From assembly GCA_030840805.1 (NCBI GenBank), contig JAVEDU010000103.1, positions 1 through 60,246 on the forward strand: a stretch of 60,246 nt of DNA, read 5' to 3'. Position 1 is the first letter of the stretch. Each line of letters opens with the position of its first letter. A program made the position numbers and the translations under genes. The notes beneath the pieces are model-generated. The model ran no database searches, was not told the origin of the DNA, and was given only the letters and a program-made list of their open reading frames with translations. This DNA is from Actinomycetota bacterium. GTDB lineage: Bacteria > Actinomycetota > Actinomycetes > Mycobacteriales > HKI-0501. This document shows positions 51,045-60,137 of the stretch, in pieces.

Positions 51045-52586
51045 CTAGCCGACCCTCCGATCGCGCCCGGCCCAGTACGGCTCGCGGAGCTTGAACTTCT
51101 GGAGCTTGCCGGTGGCGGTACGCGCCAGGGCGTCGCGGAACTCGATCGAGCGGGGGCACTTGAAGTGCGCCATCGCGGCCCGGCAGAAGTCGACGAGCTC
51201 CCGCTCGTCCACGTCCGTACCGGGCTTGGTGACGACCAGCGCCTTGACCGTCTCACCCCACTTCGCGTCGGGTACCCCGATGACGGCGACCTCGGCGACG
51301 GCGGGGTGCCGGTAGAGCACGTCCTCCACCTCGAGCGACGAGACGTTCTCCCCGCCGGTGATGATCACGTCCTTCTGCCGGTCGCTGATCACGGTGTACG
51401 GCCCGTCCCGGTAGCCGCTGTCGCCGGTGTGGAACCACCCGTCCCGGATCGCCTCCGCGGTCTCCTCCGGCTGGTTCCAGTAGCCCGCGAAGACATGGTT
51501 CGCGCGCGCCGCCAGGCCGCCGTCCTCCGCCACCCTGAACTGCACACCCAGCGCGGGGACCCCGGCCCGGGACAGCCGGCGCGCCCGCTCGTCCGCGGGC
51601 AGGCCGTCCCACTCCCACGGCGCGCGGTTCACCAGGAGCAGCGGCGCGGACTCCGTCAGCCCGTATGCCTGGACGAACTCCCAGCCGAGGTCGGTCCCCA
51701 CCCGCTCGATCAGCGCCGTCGGCGGGGCGGCACCCCCGACGACCATCCTCACCGTGCCGCGGCCGGGCACCTCTGCCCCCTCGGCCCGCCGGCGCGCGGC
51801 CGCGTCGAGCGCCGCCGCCACGACCGCCGGGGCTCCGGCCAGCACGGTCACGCCCTCGGCGGCGATCCGCCGGAGGATCTCCTCGCCGTCGACCTTGCGC
51901 TGCACGACGTGCCGCCCGCCCATGCCGGTGATCGCGTAGGGCATGCCCCACCCGTTGGCGTGGAACATCGGCAGCGTGTGGAGGTACACGTCGCGGTCGC
52001 CGACGCCGAGGTGCCAGCCGAGCATCGCGGCGTTGAGCCAGCAGTTCCGGTGCGTGAGCTGCACGCCCTTCGGGCGGGCGGTGGTGCCCGAGGTGTAGTT
52101 GATCGACGCCGTCGCGTCCTCGTCGCCCGCCCAGCGGGACGGCGTCTCGTCGGTCTCGGCGAACAGTGCGGCGTCCCGCTCCCCGTCGAGCACGATCCGG
52201 ACCTTCGCGTCGACGCCACGCAGCGCCTCGTCGTACTCGGGGTCCACCAGGAGGACGCTCGCCCCGGAGTGCTCGACGACGTACCTGATCTCGTCCGCGG
52301 TCAGTCGGTAGTTGACCGGCACGAGCACCCGGCCCCACCCGCTGACCCCGAAGAACGAGACGAGGAAGCGGCCGGAGTTCGGGCTCACGATCGCGACCCG
52401 GTCCCCCGGCGCGACGCCCCTCCTCTCGAGCTCGCACGCCATGCCACGGGCCCGGCGGTGCAGCTGCGTGTACGTGATCCGGCCGAGCGAGCCGGGCACC
52501 CCCGGCTCGTCGACGAGGGCCTCCCGGTCGCCGTACACCCCGGCGGCGCGCGCCAGGAAATCCCCGATCGTCAGCGGTACACGCAT
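51045..52586 (-). CDS. acyl-CoA ligase (AMP-binding)
   Basis: Product of 513 residues, ANL superfamily. P-loop YTSGTTARPKGV (about 165-176), FHANGWGMPY, AYGLTESAPL (A5), YRDGPYTVISDRQKDVIITGGENVSSLEVE (A8 hinge) and catalytic Lys in TATGKLQKFKL near the end. It activates a carboxylic acid with CoA. As last gene of the dioxygenase operon it likely activates a side-chain acid or the acid freed by the hydrolase. ATG 52586. Confidence 0.87.
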   Translation of the reverse strand: MRVPLTIGDFLARAAGVYGDREALVDEPGVPGSLGRITYTQLHRRARGMACELERRGVAPGDRVAIVSPNSGRFLVSFFGVSGWGRVLVPVNYRLTADEIRYVVEHSGASVLLVDPEYDEALRGVDAKVRIVLDGERDAALFAETDETPSRWAGDEDATASINYTSGTTARPKGVQLTHRNCWLNAAMLGWHLGVGDRDVYLHTLPMFHANGWGMPYAITGMGGRHVVQRKVDGEEILRRIAAEGVTVLAGAPAVVAAALDAAARRRAEGAEVPGRGTVRMVVGGAAPPTALIERVGTDLGWEFVQAYGLTESAPLLLVNRAPWEWDGLPADERARRLSRAGVPALGVQFRVAEDGGLAARANHVFAGYWNQPEETAEAIRDGWFHTGDSGYRDGPYTVISDRQKDVIITGGENVSSLEVEDVLYRHPAVAEVAVIGVPDAKWGETVKALVVTKPGTDVDERELVDFCRAAMAHFKCPRSIEFRDALARTATGKLQKFKLREPYWAGRDRRVG

Positions 52587-52609
52587 CGTTCCCCCTCCGG
52601 CTCGGTGCG

Positions 52610-53035
52610 TCAGGCCGGCGAGTCCGCGGCCACGCGCGGCTCGAGCTCGATGAGCTTGCTGATGATGTAGTTGAACTGGGGGATGTTCTTCATCAGGGCG
52701 CCCATCTTCCCCTTGACCTTGAGCTTCCGGCTCACCAGCGCGATGTTGGCGCTGAGCTCACCGGTGACGAGCATGCGGCGCCAGTCGTCGACGGCACCCG
52801 ACAGCACGAACTCGCTGTCCGGGGCCGCACCCTGGTCCGCGTACTCGGCGACGTCCGACATCACGCCGCGCGCGAAGTGCATCCGGAACACCCCGGCCGG
52901 GTCGCCGTTGTAGACGTGCGTCATCGAGAAGGTCATGTTCTTGGCCTTGTCGAGCCAGACTTCGTCGCTGTTCAGCACCTCGGCGAGGGCGTCGTAGAGC
53001 TCGCGCGTGCCGAACGTCGGGTTCGTGGTCGTCAC
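52610..53035 (-). CDS. SCP2 sterol-carrier-like protein
   Basis: Product of 141 residues, SCP2-type lipid-binding fold: KNMTFSMTHVYNGDPAGVFRMHF, SEFVLSGAVDDWRRMLVTGELSANIALVSRKLKVKGKMGALMKNI. It would bind hydrophobic pathway compounds in the cytoplasm. Its presence between dihydrodiol dehydrogenase and CoA ligase, plus Mce import, points to a large hydrophobic substrate rather than a simple monoaromatic. GTG 53035; AGGCGGACCCT upstream. Confidence 0.82.
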   Translation of the reverse strand: MTTTNPTFGTRELYDALAEVLNSDEVWLDKAKNMTFSMTHVYNGDPAGVFRMHFARGVMSDVAEYADQGAAPDSEFVLSGAVDDWRRMLVTGELSANIALVSRKLKVKGKMGALMKNIPQFNYIISKLIELEPRVAADSPA

Positions 53036-53078
53036 AGGGTCCGCCTTCGGGGTTGTCGGTCTGCCGGTGTGGTCGGGT

Positions 53079-53894
53079 CTAGAGGTCGAGGCCGCCGGCG
53101 ACCTCGGCGAGTCCGCGGACACCGAGTCCGCCGTCGCAGTTGATGACCGTGCCAGTCGCGGTCGAGGAGTTCTTCTTCGAGGCCAGCAGCACGTAGTGGC
53201 CCGTGTAGTCGGCCGGCTCCGGCAGCACCCCGAGCGGGGAGCACAGCTTGGCGAGGTCGCCGAGCGGCACCGACGCGATCGTCACCTCGTCGAGCCCGAG
53301 CGCTCCGGGCCCGCGCAGGTCGGTGATCATCCCGCCGGGCGCGACGCCGTTGACGCGCACCTTCGGGGCGAACTCGAACGCGAGCTCCTTGACCAGGCCC
53401 ATCACCGCGTGCTTGGAGGCGGTGTACAGCGGCCCGCCGCCACCCGGGTAGTACGCCGCGTTCGAGAGCGTGAAGATCACCGAGCCGCCCGTCTTGACGA
53501 GCTCGTGCACGGCGGCCCGGGCACCGAGCAGGTAGCCCTTCACGTTGACGTGGAACATCTCGTCGAACAGCTTGTCCAATGTGGACTCGGGCATGTCCAC
53601 GAGCTTCGTCGAGAAGTCCCAGATCGCGGCGTTCCCGACGAAGGTGTCCAGCCGCCCGAAGCGCTCGACGGTCTCGGTGACGACCCGGACGTTGTCCGCG
53701 TAGCTCGTCACGTCGCCCTGCACGGCGACGACGGCGTCGCCGAGATCGGCCTCGAGCTTCGCGAGCTTCTCCGGCGACTTCTCCAGGACGCCGACCTTCG
53801 CGCCCTCGGCGACGAACCGCTCGGTGAGCGCCCGGCCGAGGCCGGATCCGCCGCCGGTGACGATTGCCACGGTGTCCTGCAACCAACCAACCAT
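53079..53894 (-). CDS. cis-dihydrodiol dehydrogenase (BphB-like SDR)
   Basis: Product of 271 residues, short-chain dehydrogenase. TGGGSGLGRAL (12-22) binds NAD, FVGNAAIWD, catalytic Ser in LSNAAYYPGGGGPLYTASKHAV with Tyr-x3-Lys (YTASK). It rearomatises the dihydrodiol to a catechol. ATG 53894 has AGAGG at 7 bases; a GTG two codons earlier is possible. Confidence 0.88.
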   Translation of the reverse strand: MVGWLQDTVAIVTGGGSGLGRALTERFVAEGAKVGVLEKSPEKLAKLEADLGDAVVAVQGDVTSYADNVRVVTETVERFGRLDTFVGNAAIWDFSTKLVDMPESTLDKLFDEMFHVNVKGYLLGARAAVHELVKTGGSVIFTLSNAAYYPGGGGPLYTASKHAVMGLVKELAFEFAPKVRVNGVAPGGMITDLRGPGALGLDEVTIASVPLGDLAKLCSPLGVLPEPADYTGHYVLLASKKNSSTATGTVINCDGGLGVRGLAEVAGGLDL

Positions 53895-53934
53895 GTGCAC
53901 ACCTCTTCGCTGATCTGAACGGAGGACGCTGCGG

Positions 53935-55176
53935 TCAGGCCGCCGCGCCGTGGAGGGCCGTGCGAATGTCGACGGACTCGTCCCGGACGTCGTGCTCGGT
54001 GACCGTCACCCCGCGCGCGAGACCGCGGAGGACCGCGCGCAGCTCGCGTCGCCGGCCGACCGCGACGGCCCCGCGTACGCGGCCCTCGTCCGAGAAGACC
54101 CAGAGCGCACCGTCCACACTGTCCGGGTCGCCGCGGCGGGCCACCGCGGTCCCGAGGTGCGGCTGGCCCGCGATCTCCCAGCGCCGGCCGTGTTGCTCGG
54201 ACCACGCCCACGGGATGCCGTCGTACGGCTCCGCGGTGCCGAACATCGCCCGGACGGCCGTGGTCGCCTGGTCCTGCGCGTTCTGCCAGTGCTCCACCCG
54301 CAGCGCGCGGCCGAACGCCGTGCTCGGGAACCGCGCCAGGTCGCCCGCGGCGTAGACCGCGGGGTTCGAGGTGCGGCTGTAGGAGTCGACCAGGACGCCG
54401 TCGTGGACGTCGATCCCCGCACCGGCCGCCAGCTCGGCCGCCGGTACGGAGCCGATCCCGATCACGACGGCACCCGCCGGGAGCACGGTGCCGTCGGCGA
54501 GCTCCACCGCCGTCACGCGGTCATGTCCGCGGATCGCGCGGAGCGGCGACCTCGGCCGGGCGGAGATGCCGCGGCTGCGGTGCTGTGCCAGGAGCCAGTC
54601 ACCCGCCTCGACGCCCAGCACGGGCTGCATCGGCAGGTCCCCGCCCATCAGCAGCGTGACGTCCGCCCCCAGGCCAGCGAGCGTCGAGGCCAGCTCCGAG
54701 CCGATGAACCCCTCCCCCACCACGACCACGGGGACGCCCGCCCGGGCGACCGCCCGGAGGGCCTCGGCGTCGGGGAGGTCCCGAAGGGCGTGGACCCCGG
54801 GGAGGGCCTCACCGGGCACACCTAGCCGGCGCGGCGCCACCCCGGTGCACAGCAGGACCCGGTCGGCCCGGACCAGCCGCCCGTCCGCCAGCTCGACGGT
54901 CCCGTCGCCGGGCGAGAGTCGGGTGGCGGGCTGCCCGAGGTGGAGCTCGATCCGGTGCTCGTCGTAGAACTCCGGCGGGTGGACGAGCAGCTGGTCCGGC
55001 GACAGCCCGTCGCTCAGGAACTCCTTCGACAGGGGCGGCCGCTCGTACGGCAGCTGCGGCTCGGCCCCGATCAGGCTGACCCGGCCGGTGAAGCCCTCCT
55101 CGCGGAGGGCCGCCACGGCCCGGGCGCCGGCCAGCCCGCCACCGACCACCGCGACCGAGTCGAACGAGGACGTCAC
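53935..55176 (-). CDS. dioxygenase ferredoxin reductase
   Basis: Product of 413 residues, BphA4/ThnA4-type. FAD loop VAVVGGGLAGARAVAALRE, LPYERPPLSKEFL, NAD loop VVVVGEGFIGSELASTLAGLG, FAD motif VYAAGDLARF and C-terminal domain with VEHWQNAQDQATTA. It passes electrons from NADH to the Rieske ferredoxin encoded just upstream. GTG 55176 overlaps the ferredoxin stop. Confidence 0.9.
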   Translation of the reverse strand: MTSSFDSVAVVGGGLAGARAVAALREEGFTGRVSLIGAEPQLPYERPPLSKEFLSDGLSPDQLLVHPPEFYDEHRIELHLGQPATRLSPGDGTVELADGRLVRADRVLLCTGVAPRRLGVPGEALPGVHALRDLPDAEALRAVARAGVPVVVVGEGFIGSELASTLAGLGADVTLLMGGDLPMQPVLGVEAGDWLLAQHRSRGISARPRSPLRAIRGHDRVTAVELADGTVLPAGAVVIGIGSVPAAELAAGAGIDVHDGVLVDSYSRTSNPAVYAAGDLARFPSTAFGRALRVEHWQNAQDQATTAVRAMFGTAEPYDGIPWAWSEQHGRRWEIAGQPHLGTAVARRGDPDSVDGALWVFSDEGRVRGAVAVGRRRELRAVLRGLARGVTVTEHDVRDESVDIRTALHGAAA

Positions 55177-55544
55177 GATGCCGTCCCGGTGCGGACTCCG
55201 GGCTCGCCGGGCGCGGTGCCCACCAGCACGGTGACGATGCCGTCCCGGATCTCCACGGTGTGGGTGCCCACCGGCTTGCTCGCCGGCAGCGAACAGGGCC
55301 TCCCGGTCCGCAGGTCGAACCGGGAGACGTGCCACGGGCACTCCACCGTCAGCTCCTCGACGTCACCCTCGCTCAGCGAGGCGTTCGCGTGGGAGCACGT
55401 GTCGTCGAGGGCGTACAGCACCCCGTCGACGTTGAAGACCGCAACGGGACGCGACGCGACGACGCGGCGCACCTCCCCGGGCGGGAAGTCGGCCACCGCA
55501 CAGACGGCAACCGTCTCGGCCTCGGTGGACACGGTGGAACTCAT
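55173..55544 (-). CDS. Rieske-type ferredoxin
   Basis: Product of 123 residues. [2Fe-2S] ligands CSHANASLSEG and CPWHVSRFD (C-x-H and C-x2-H), then the usual beta sandwich ending VEIRDGIVTVLV. Electron carrier between reductase and the terminal oxygenase. ATG 55544. Confidence 0.9.
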   Translation of the reverse strand: MSSTVSTEAETVAVCAVADFPPGEVRRVVASRPVAVFNVDGVLYALDDTCSHANASLSEGDVEELTVECPWHVSRFDLRTGRPCSLPASKPVGTHTVEIRDGIVTVLVGTAPGEPGVRTGTAS

Positions 55545-55573
55545 CGGACAGCCTTCCTCTCGGCGATCGGACG

Positions 55574-56431
55574 TCAGGCCGTGGCCATCCGGTGGCCCCA
55601 GAGACTCGGACCGGCAATCTCCGTGACCGTCCAGGCGGCGTCGTCGACCAGCACACCGCCGTGGCCGTACTCGAGCCCGAAGCCGGAGGGGGTGACCGCG
55701 TAGAACGAGAACATCTCGTCGTTCGAGTGGCGGCCGAGATCCATCATGATCCCGGTGCCGCGGTCCCGGCAGCCGTCGAAGGCGCGGCCGACCATGTCGA
55801 CCTCGGTCGCCTCCACCATGAAGTGGTGGAGGCCGGTGACCGGCGCCTCGACGAAGGCCACGCTGTGGTGGCGGGCGTTGCAGCGGAGGAACGTGACCCG
55901 CGACGGCCCCATCTTCATGGTGTCGCTGACCCGGAAGCCGAGGACCTCCGTGTAGAACCGGATCATCTCGTCGAAGACCGGCGTGAGCAGCACGGCGTGG
56001 CCCAGCCCGAGGTCGCCGGTGACGAACTTCGCCGACCGCGGCGAGATGAACGGCTCCACCGACTTCCGCTGACCGTAGAAGAACTCGAGCCGGAAGCCGG
56101 AACGGTCCGTGGCCCGGACGAGCCCCAGTACCTCGGACGCCGCGGCCTCGTCGGCACCGCAGCGCTCGACGGTGAGGCCGTCGGCCTCGAGCCGCTCGAC
56201 GACCCGCTCGAGCGCCGCGGCGTCGGACACCTCCCAGCCGATCCGGGAGACGGCCTCCTCCTCGGCATCCGTGATCTCGAGCCGGAAGCTCCGGTCGTCC
56301 AGCCGCACCCGGGTCACGCCGGGGGTCGTCTCGGCACCGACCTGCATGCCGAGGGTGTTGCCGGCGAACTCGGTCCACTCCTGCCGGGCGGACGTGGCGA
56401 GGGAGAGAAAGCCCAGCGCTTTGACGGACAC
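55574..56431 (-). CDS. type I extradiol dioxygenase (BphC-like)
   Basis: Product of 285 residues with two VOC modules. Fe(II) ligands are His in LGLGHAVLLT, His in TGLHHFMVEA and Glu in GFGLEYGHGG. It cleaves the catechol made by the dehydrogenase. Length is nearly that of 2,3-dihydroxybiphenyl 1,2-dioxygenases. GTG 56431, GGAGG upstream (AGGAGGTACCT). Confidence 0.88.
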   Translation of the reverse strand: MSVKALGFLSLATSARQEWTEFAGNTLGMQVGAETTPGVTRVRLDDRSFRLEITDAEEEAVSRIGWEVSDAAALERVVERLEADGLTVERCGADEAAASEVLGLVRATDRSGFRLEFFYGQRKSVEPFISPRSAKFVTGDLGLGHAVLLTPVFDEMIRFYTEVLGFRVSDTMKMGPSRVTFLRCNARHHSVAFVEAPVTGLHHFMVEATEVDMVGRAFDGCRDRGTGIMMDLGRHSNDEMFSFYAVTPSGFGLEYGHGGVLVDDAAWTVTEIAGPSLWGHRMATA

Positions 56432-56450
56432 AGGTACCTCCTAGGTGTGG

Positions 56451-57338
56451 TCAGGAACCCGTCAGGAAGGTGACGGTCAGGGCGTTGAACTCGTCGCAGT
56501 GCTCGAGCTGCGCCCAGTGCCCGCAGCGCGGGAACACGTGCAACCGCGCGTCCGGCATCCGCTTCAGCAGGAAGAACGCACCGTCGAGCGGGAGCACCCG
56601 GTCGTCGCGTCCCCAGGTGAGCAGGGTCTTGTGCTGGATCTTGTCGACGTCCCGCCACAGCTCCTCGGGCAGTCCGGCGCCGTCGGCGCCGAAGGCCTGG
56701 AACAACCGCGTCGCGTAGTCGACGGCGTCCGGCGCCGTCGCGGCGGCGAACCGGTCCTCGAGCACGTCGGGCGGGACCGACCTCGACTCGAACGTCATGA
56801 CGTCGATCAGGCGCTGCATCTTCTCGATGCTCGGGCCGGGCGAGGCGTAGAAGGAGAACAGGACCTTCAGGCCCTCCGACGGGTCCGGCGAGAGGATGTT
56901 CAGCGCGCCTCCCGCCGGGCCCATCAGCACCAGCCGGTCGACCCGGTCGGGGAAGTCCAACGCCATCTTCAGCGCGGTCCCGCCGCCGAGCGAGTTGCCG
57001 ATCAGGTGGGCGCGTTCGATGCCCAGGCTCCCCAGCAGCTCGTCCAGTGCCCAGGCGTTGTAGGTCCAGACGCCGTCCTTGACGACCGGCTTGTCGGACC
57101 TCCCATAGCCCGGCTGGTCGACGACCAGGACGCGGAAGTGCTCGGCGAGGCCGGGCACGTTCTGGGAGAAGTTGCTCCAGCCGGAGGCGCCGGGTCCACC
57201 GCCGTGCAGGAGCACGAGGGGCGGGCGCTCGGCCGCGGCCGCGGTGCGTGCACCCGTGTCGTGGTAGTGGATCCGGATGCCCTCGAGCTCCGCGAAGCGC
57301 GAGGTCGCGCTCGCCGAGAGGTCGTCGGTTGTCGTCAT
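56451..57338 (-). CDS. meta-cleavage-product hydrolase (BphD-like)
   Basis: Product of 295 residues, alpha/beta hydrolase. LLHGGGPGASGWSNFSQN oxyanion region, nucleophile elbow GNSLGGGTALKMALD, Asp in WGRDDRVLPLDG and His in RCGHWAQLEHCDEFN. It closely follows BphD/HsaD proteins in these stretches, more so than the copy at 30210-31124. ATG 57338. Confidence 0.9.
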   Translation of the reverse strand: MTTTDDLSASATSRFAELEGIRIHYHDTGARTAAAAERPPLVLLHGGGPGASGWSNFSQNVPGLAEHFRVLVVDQPGYGRSDKPVVKDGVWTYNAWALDELLGSLGIERAHLIGNSLGGGTALKMALDFPDRVDRLVLMGPAGGALNILSPDPSEGLKVLFSFYASPGPSIEKMQRLIDVMTFESRSVPPDVLEDRFAAATAPDAVDYATRLFQAFGADGAGLPEELWRDVDKIQHKTLLTWGRDDRVLPLDGAFFLLKRMPDARLHVFPRCGHWAQLEHCDEFNALTVTFLTGS

Positions 57339-57360
57339 GCTGGTGCTCCTCCGAGGACGG

Positions 57361-57912
57361 CTAGAAGAAGATGCTGAGGTTCTTGGCGAGCAGCACGGTC
57401 TGGTCGAGGAAGACCTTCCGGCCCGCGATCTGCCACCCCTGATCGGAGTCCGGGCTGCGGCGCAGCAGGTCCTCGCGCGCACCGACGAAGATGTCGACGT
57501 CGCGGTCGAGCCGGCCGCGGTACACGAGGAAGTTGGCCCGGACGAGGTATTCGCCGGGGGTGTCCAACTGCTCCACCAGCACGTTGGTGACCAGGTGCCG
57601 GGTCCGCGACGGCGGGTCCTCGGCCCAGGCCATGCCGGAGCGGATGCGCACGACGCGCTCCTCCAGCCCGCGCTTGGTCTCGTCGAAGTGCGCTACCTCG
57701 TCCGGCCGCGAGAACTCCTTGTCCACGTCCCGCTCGTAGCGGACCGCGCGGGTCGGCATCCAGTAGTGGACGTCGGCGCTGAAGAGGTCGACCCACTCGT
57801 CGAACTCCCGGTCGTCGAGCAGCCGCGCCTCCCGGAAGAGGAACTGCTCGACCTCGTGCTGCAGGACCATGTCCGCCAGGCTCAGCGGCAGGGCCTCGAG
57901 CTGTGCCGTCAT
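57361..57912 (-). CDS. ring-hydroxylating dioxygenase, beta subunit
   Basis: Product of 183 residues, SnoaL-like fold of dioxygenase beta chains. [24 protein letters not shown], then YWMPTR and [10 protein letters not shown], ending [22 protein letters not shown], a canonical C-terminus. Structural partner of alpha. ATG 57912 overlaps the alpha stop (ATGA). Confidence 0.92.
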   Translation of the reverse strand: MTAQLEALPLSLADMVLQHEVEQFLFREARLLDDREFDEWVDLFSADVHYWMPTRAVRYERDVDKEFSRPDEVAHFDETKRGLEERVVRIRSGMAWAEDPPSRTRHLVTNVLVEQLDTPGEYLVRANFLVYRGRLDRDVDIFVGAREDLLRRSPDSDQGWQIAGRKVFLDQTVLLAKNLSIFF

Positions 57913-59243
57913 CGGTTCGCCACCTCCTCCGGCTGCGGCTCCGCGGAGGCCGCCAGCTCCTCCCAGGACGCGCCGGTGAGCATCTCCGCCCACCGGCCGT
58001 AGAAGCCCCGGGCCGCCATCTCGCAGTAGACGCGGTTGACCGTTCCCGGGTAGTCGGGGTCGTCGTCCCACTCGTGGCCGAGACCCATCTGGTTGTTGAA
58101 CGGGGCCTGCTTGGCGACGTGGCCACGCAGCACCCGCTGGATCTCGCTCCAGTTCTCACCGTCGTCCTGCTCGAACAGGCCGCTGGCGCTGAACGTGCGC
58201 AGCGTGCCGACGCGCTGGGCCTCCTTGACGTCGTCCGGGGCGCTCTTGTCCACGAGCGTCCATGCCCAGACCTCCATCTCGCCCGGCCCCTTCGGGTGCC
58301 AGACGCGCATCGTGTTGATGCCGGGGAGGAAGGAGAAGTTGGGGAACAGCGTCGCGTGGCAGCCGCGCATGTTCTCGGCGCGGGCGGTCCCGAGGCGATC
58401 GACGACCTCGGGGTTGCCGCCCTGGAACCAGTCGGCCGGCTTGCGGCCCACGATGACGGCGAGCGCGTCACCGGACTCGGTGAAGAACCCGGTCCCGTGA
58501 CCCCAGCGGGAGCTGAACTGCCGCCCCTTCGTGCCGTCCATCGGGAAGATCTCGTCCGAGGCGTCCATGTCGTCGGGCGCGAGGGACAGCACGGCCGACG
58601 CGTGGCTCACCGGCGCGTGGTACATGTCGCTGGCGAACTGCTCCGCCGCGAACTTCCAGTTCGCGGGGAAGACCCACTTGTGGACACCGCCGATGACCTC
58701 GGTACCCGCCTCGCAGCGGTCGACGAACGCGTCGAAGTACCACCGGAAGTCGCCCAGGTACTCCTCCAGCGGCGGCGCGGTGGGGTCCCAGTTCCCGAAG
58801 ACGAATCCCTTGTAGTTGACCACCTGGGGCACCGCGATCGCGCCCCACTCCTCCTTGCGGAGGTCGTCGCGGTACGCGTCGTCCTCACTGGGGACGCCGA
58901 CCAGGTTCCCGCGCAGGTCGTACGTCCACCCGTGGTAGCTGCAGGAGAAGCTCTTGGCCGAGCCGAGGTCGGCGCGGCACAGGCGCATCCCGCGGTGGCG
59001 GCACTGGTTCAGGAAGGCGGCGATGGAGTTGTCGCGCTGCCGCACCACCAGCACCGGGTCCTCGCCCATGAACGTGGTGATGTAGTCCCCCGCCTTGGGG
59101 AGCTGACTCTCGTGTGCCAGGAACAGCCAGGAGCGGGCGAAGATCTGCGCCAGCTCCTCTCGGTAGATCTCTTCGTCGACGTAGATCCGGGGATCCAAGG
59201 TCCCCTTCTCGACATCGACCAATCCGCGAACGTCCAGTCCCAT
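57909..59243 (-). CDS. ring-hydroxylating dioxygenase, alpha subunit
   Basis: Product of 444 residues. Rieske domain with CRHRGMRLC and CSYHGWTYD (about 79-104), catalytic domain with mononuclear Fe ligands in [12 protein letters not shown] (His-x4-His) plus a distal Asp. Biphenyl/naphthalene-type enzyme that adds O2 to an aromatic ring to give a cis-dihydrodiol. Substrate cannot be named from sequence; the Mce importer, SCP2 protein and BpdST-type regulators favour a bulky hydrophobic aromatic or an aromatic terpenoid. ATG 59243 has GAGGGAGG upstream. First gene of the operon ending at 51045. Confidence 0.93.
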   Translation of the reverse strand: MGLDVRGLVDVEKGTLDPRIYVDEEIYREELAQIFARSWLFLAHESQLPKAGDYITTFMGEDPVLVVRQRDNSIAAFLNQCRHRGMRLCRADLGSAKSFSCSYHGWTYDLRGNLVGVPSEDDAYRDDLRKEEWGAIAVPQVVNYKGFVFGNWDPTAPPLEEYLGDFRWYFDAFVDRCEAGTEVIGGVHKWVFPANWKFAAEQFASDMYHAPVSHASAVLSLAPDDMDASDEIFPMDGTKGRQFSSRWGHGTGFFTESGDALAVIVGRKPADWFQGGNPEVVDRLGTARAENMRGCHATLFPNFSFLPGINTMRVWHPKGPGEMEVWAWTLVDKSAPDDVKEAQRVGTLRTFSASGLFEQDDGENWSEIQRVLRGHVAKQAPFNNQMGLGHEWDDDPDYPGTVNRVYCEMAARGFYGRWAEMLTGASWEELAASAEPQPEEVANR

Positions 59244-59282
59244 TGGGGACCTCCCTCGAGACCGTCGGGTGATGTGCGAGTA

Positions 59283-59330
59283 GTGAACGGTCAATGCGGG
59301 TGACCGGGCATCCGGGAAAAGTACGGAGGT
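59283..59330 (-). promoter_or_regulatory. composite control element of the dioxygenase operon
   Basis: Read on the plus strand: GTGAACGGTC (59283-59292), 14 bases, GGCATCCGGGAAAA (59307-59320), GTACGGAGGT (59321-59330). It is about 40 bases upstream of the alpha-subunit ATG and matches the Mce element at 45426-45473. Rhodococcus biphenyl promoters under BphS/BphT share a conserved upstream consensus; whether this is the same sequence needs comparison. Confidence 0.65.
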
Positions 59331-59457
59331 TGGTCAGCGGGCGCCGGGTGTGTGATGCGCGCAGCCGCGGACCCGAGTGCGTGCCTCCGACCGGCACCGT
59401 CGCGTTCGGTGCCGTCACGGAGTGATGTGCCCCGGTTCTCCGGAGTCGGGTTGCCGG

Positions 59458-59553
59458 ATGATCGACCGTCCCGTGATCCTCGTGGAGGACCGTGTGCCCA
59501 GGAGTTGCCCGCCCGAGTTCCGTCGCAAGGTGCTCGACCTCGTCGCTGCCGGC
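59458..59553 (+). pseudogene. IS3-type transposase OrfA, N-terminal scrap
   Basis: ATG followed by about 32 codons ending in CPPEFRRKVLDLVAAG, the start of the IS3-family OrfA helix-turn-helix. The continuation (VAEVA...GIS) is missing and the frame changes to unrelated sequence. No terminal inverted repeat is seen. Sequence from 59244 to 59708 otherwise holds only the promoter element. Confidence 0.55.
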
Positions 59554-59708
59554 AACCGGTGCCGCAGGGGGCGAGCCGGAGGAGCTCGGCAAGCGCGCGG
59601 TACTCCCGCCCGCACACCGTGCACTGCGGCCCCGAGGGGCTGTCCGTGTCCTGACTCGGCGGAGTCGACGGGGACGACGGGCCCGGCGGGGTGGCGTTGC
59701 TCGACCGA

Positions 59709-60137
59709 CACGTCGTTCGACGTGCTCGGCCAGTGGGAGCTCGACCGCGGCGACCAGTACCTCTCAACATCCGGATCGCGCCGACCGGCACCGCGGAGCC
59801 CGAGGGCTTCCACATGAAGGTCATCTACGGCATGACGCCGGCCACCGCGACCGAGACCCACGACTTCTTCGCCCTCGGCCGCGACTACGAGATCGACGAC
59901 GCCGCGCTGTCGGACTTCCAGCTCGAGCAGCAGCTGGCGGTCATGCGGGAGGACGTCGACGCCCTGGAGGTCCAGGAGCTCATGGTCGCCAGCGAGCCGC
60001 CGGGCGCCCTGGAGTCGAGCATCCGTTCCGACGTCGCCGGGATCCGCGGGCGGCGGCTGCTGGAGAGGATGGCCAAGGCCGAGGCGAAGGCGGCGGCCGA
60101 GGCGCCGACCGGGCGTCCGCGACCGGCGGGCACGTGA
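59709..60137 (+). pseudogene. Rieske oxygenase (vanillate demethylase-like), frameshifted C-terminal remnant
   Basis: The end of a Rieske non-haem iron oxygenase: NIRIAPTGTAEPEGFHMKVI, YGMTPATATETHDFFALGRD and LEQQLAVMREDVDALEVQELM, the LigXa/vanillate O-demethylase-type C-terminal region. Just upstream GQWELDRGDQYL belongs to the same protein but in another frame, so there is a frameshift near 59765. The Rieske domain itself is absent. The stop TGA overlaps the GTG of the SRPBCC frame. Confidence 0.7.

Noticed and set aside
59570-59660. Minus-strand QCTVCGREYRALAELLR as a zinc-finger regulator
   Set aside because: Short, no start, no further domain; in a debris zone and probably chance or unidentifiable scrap.
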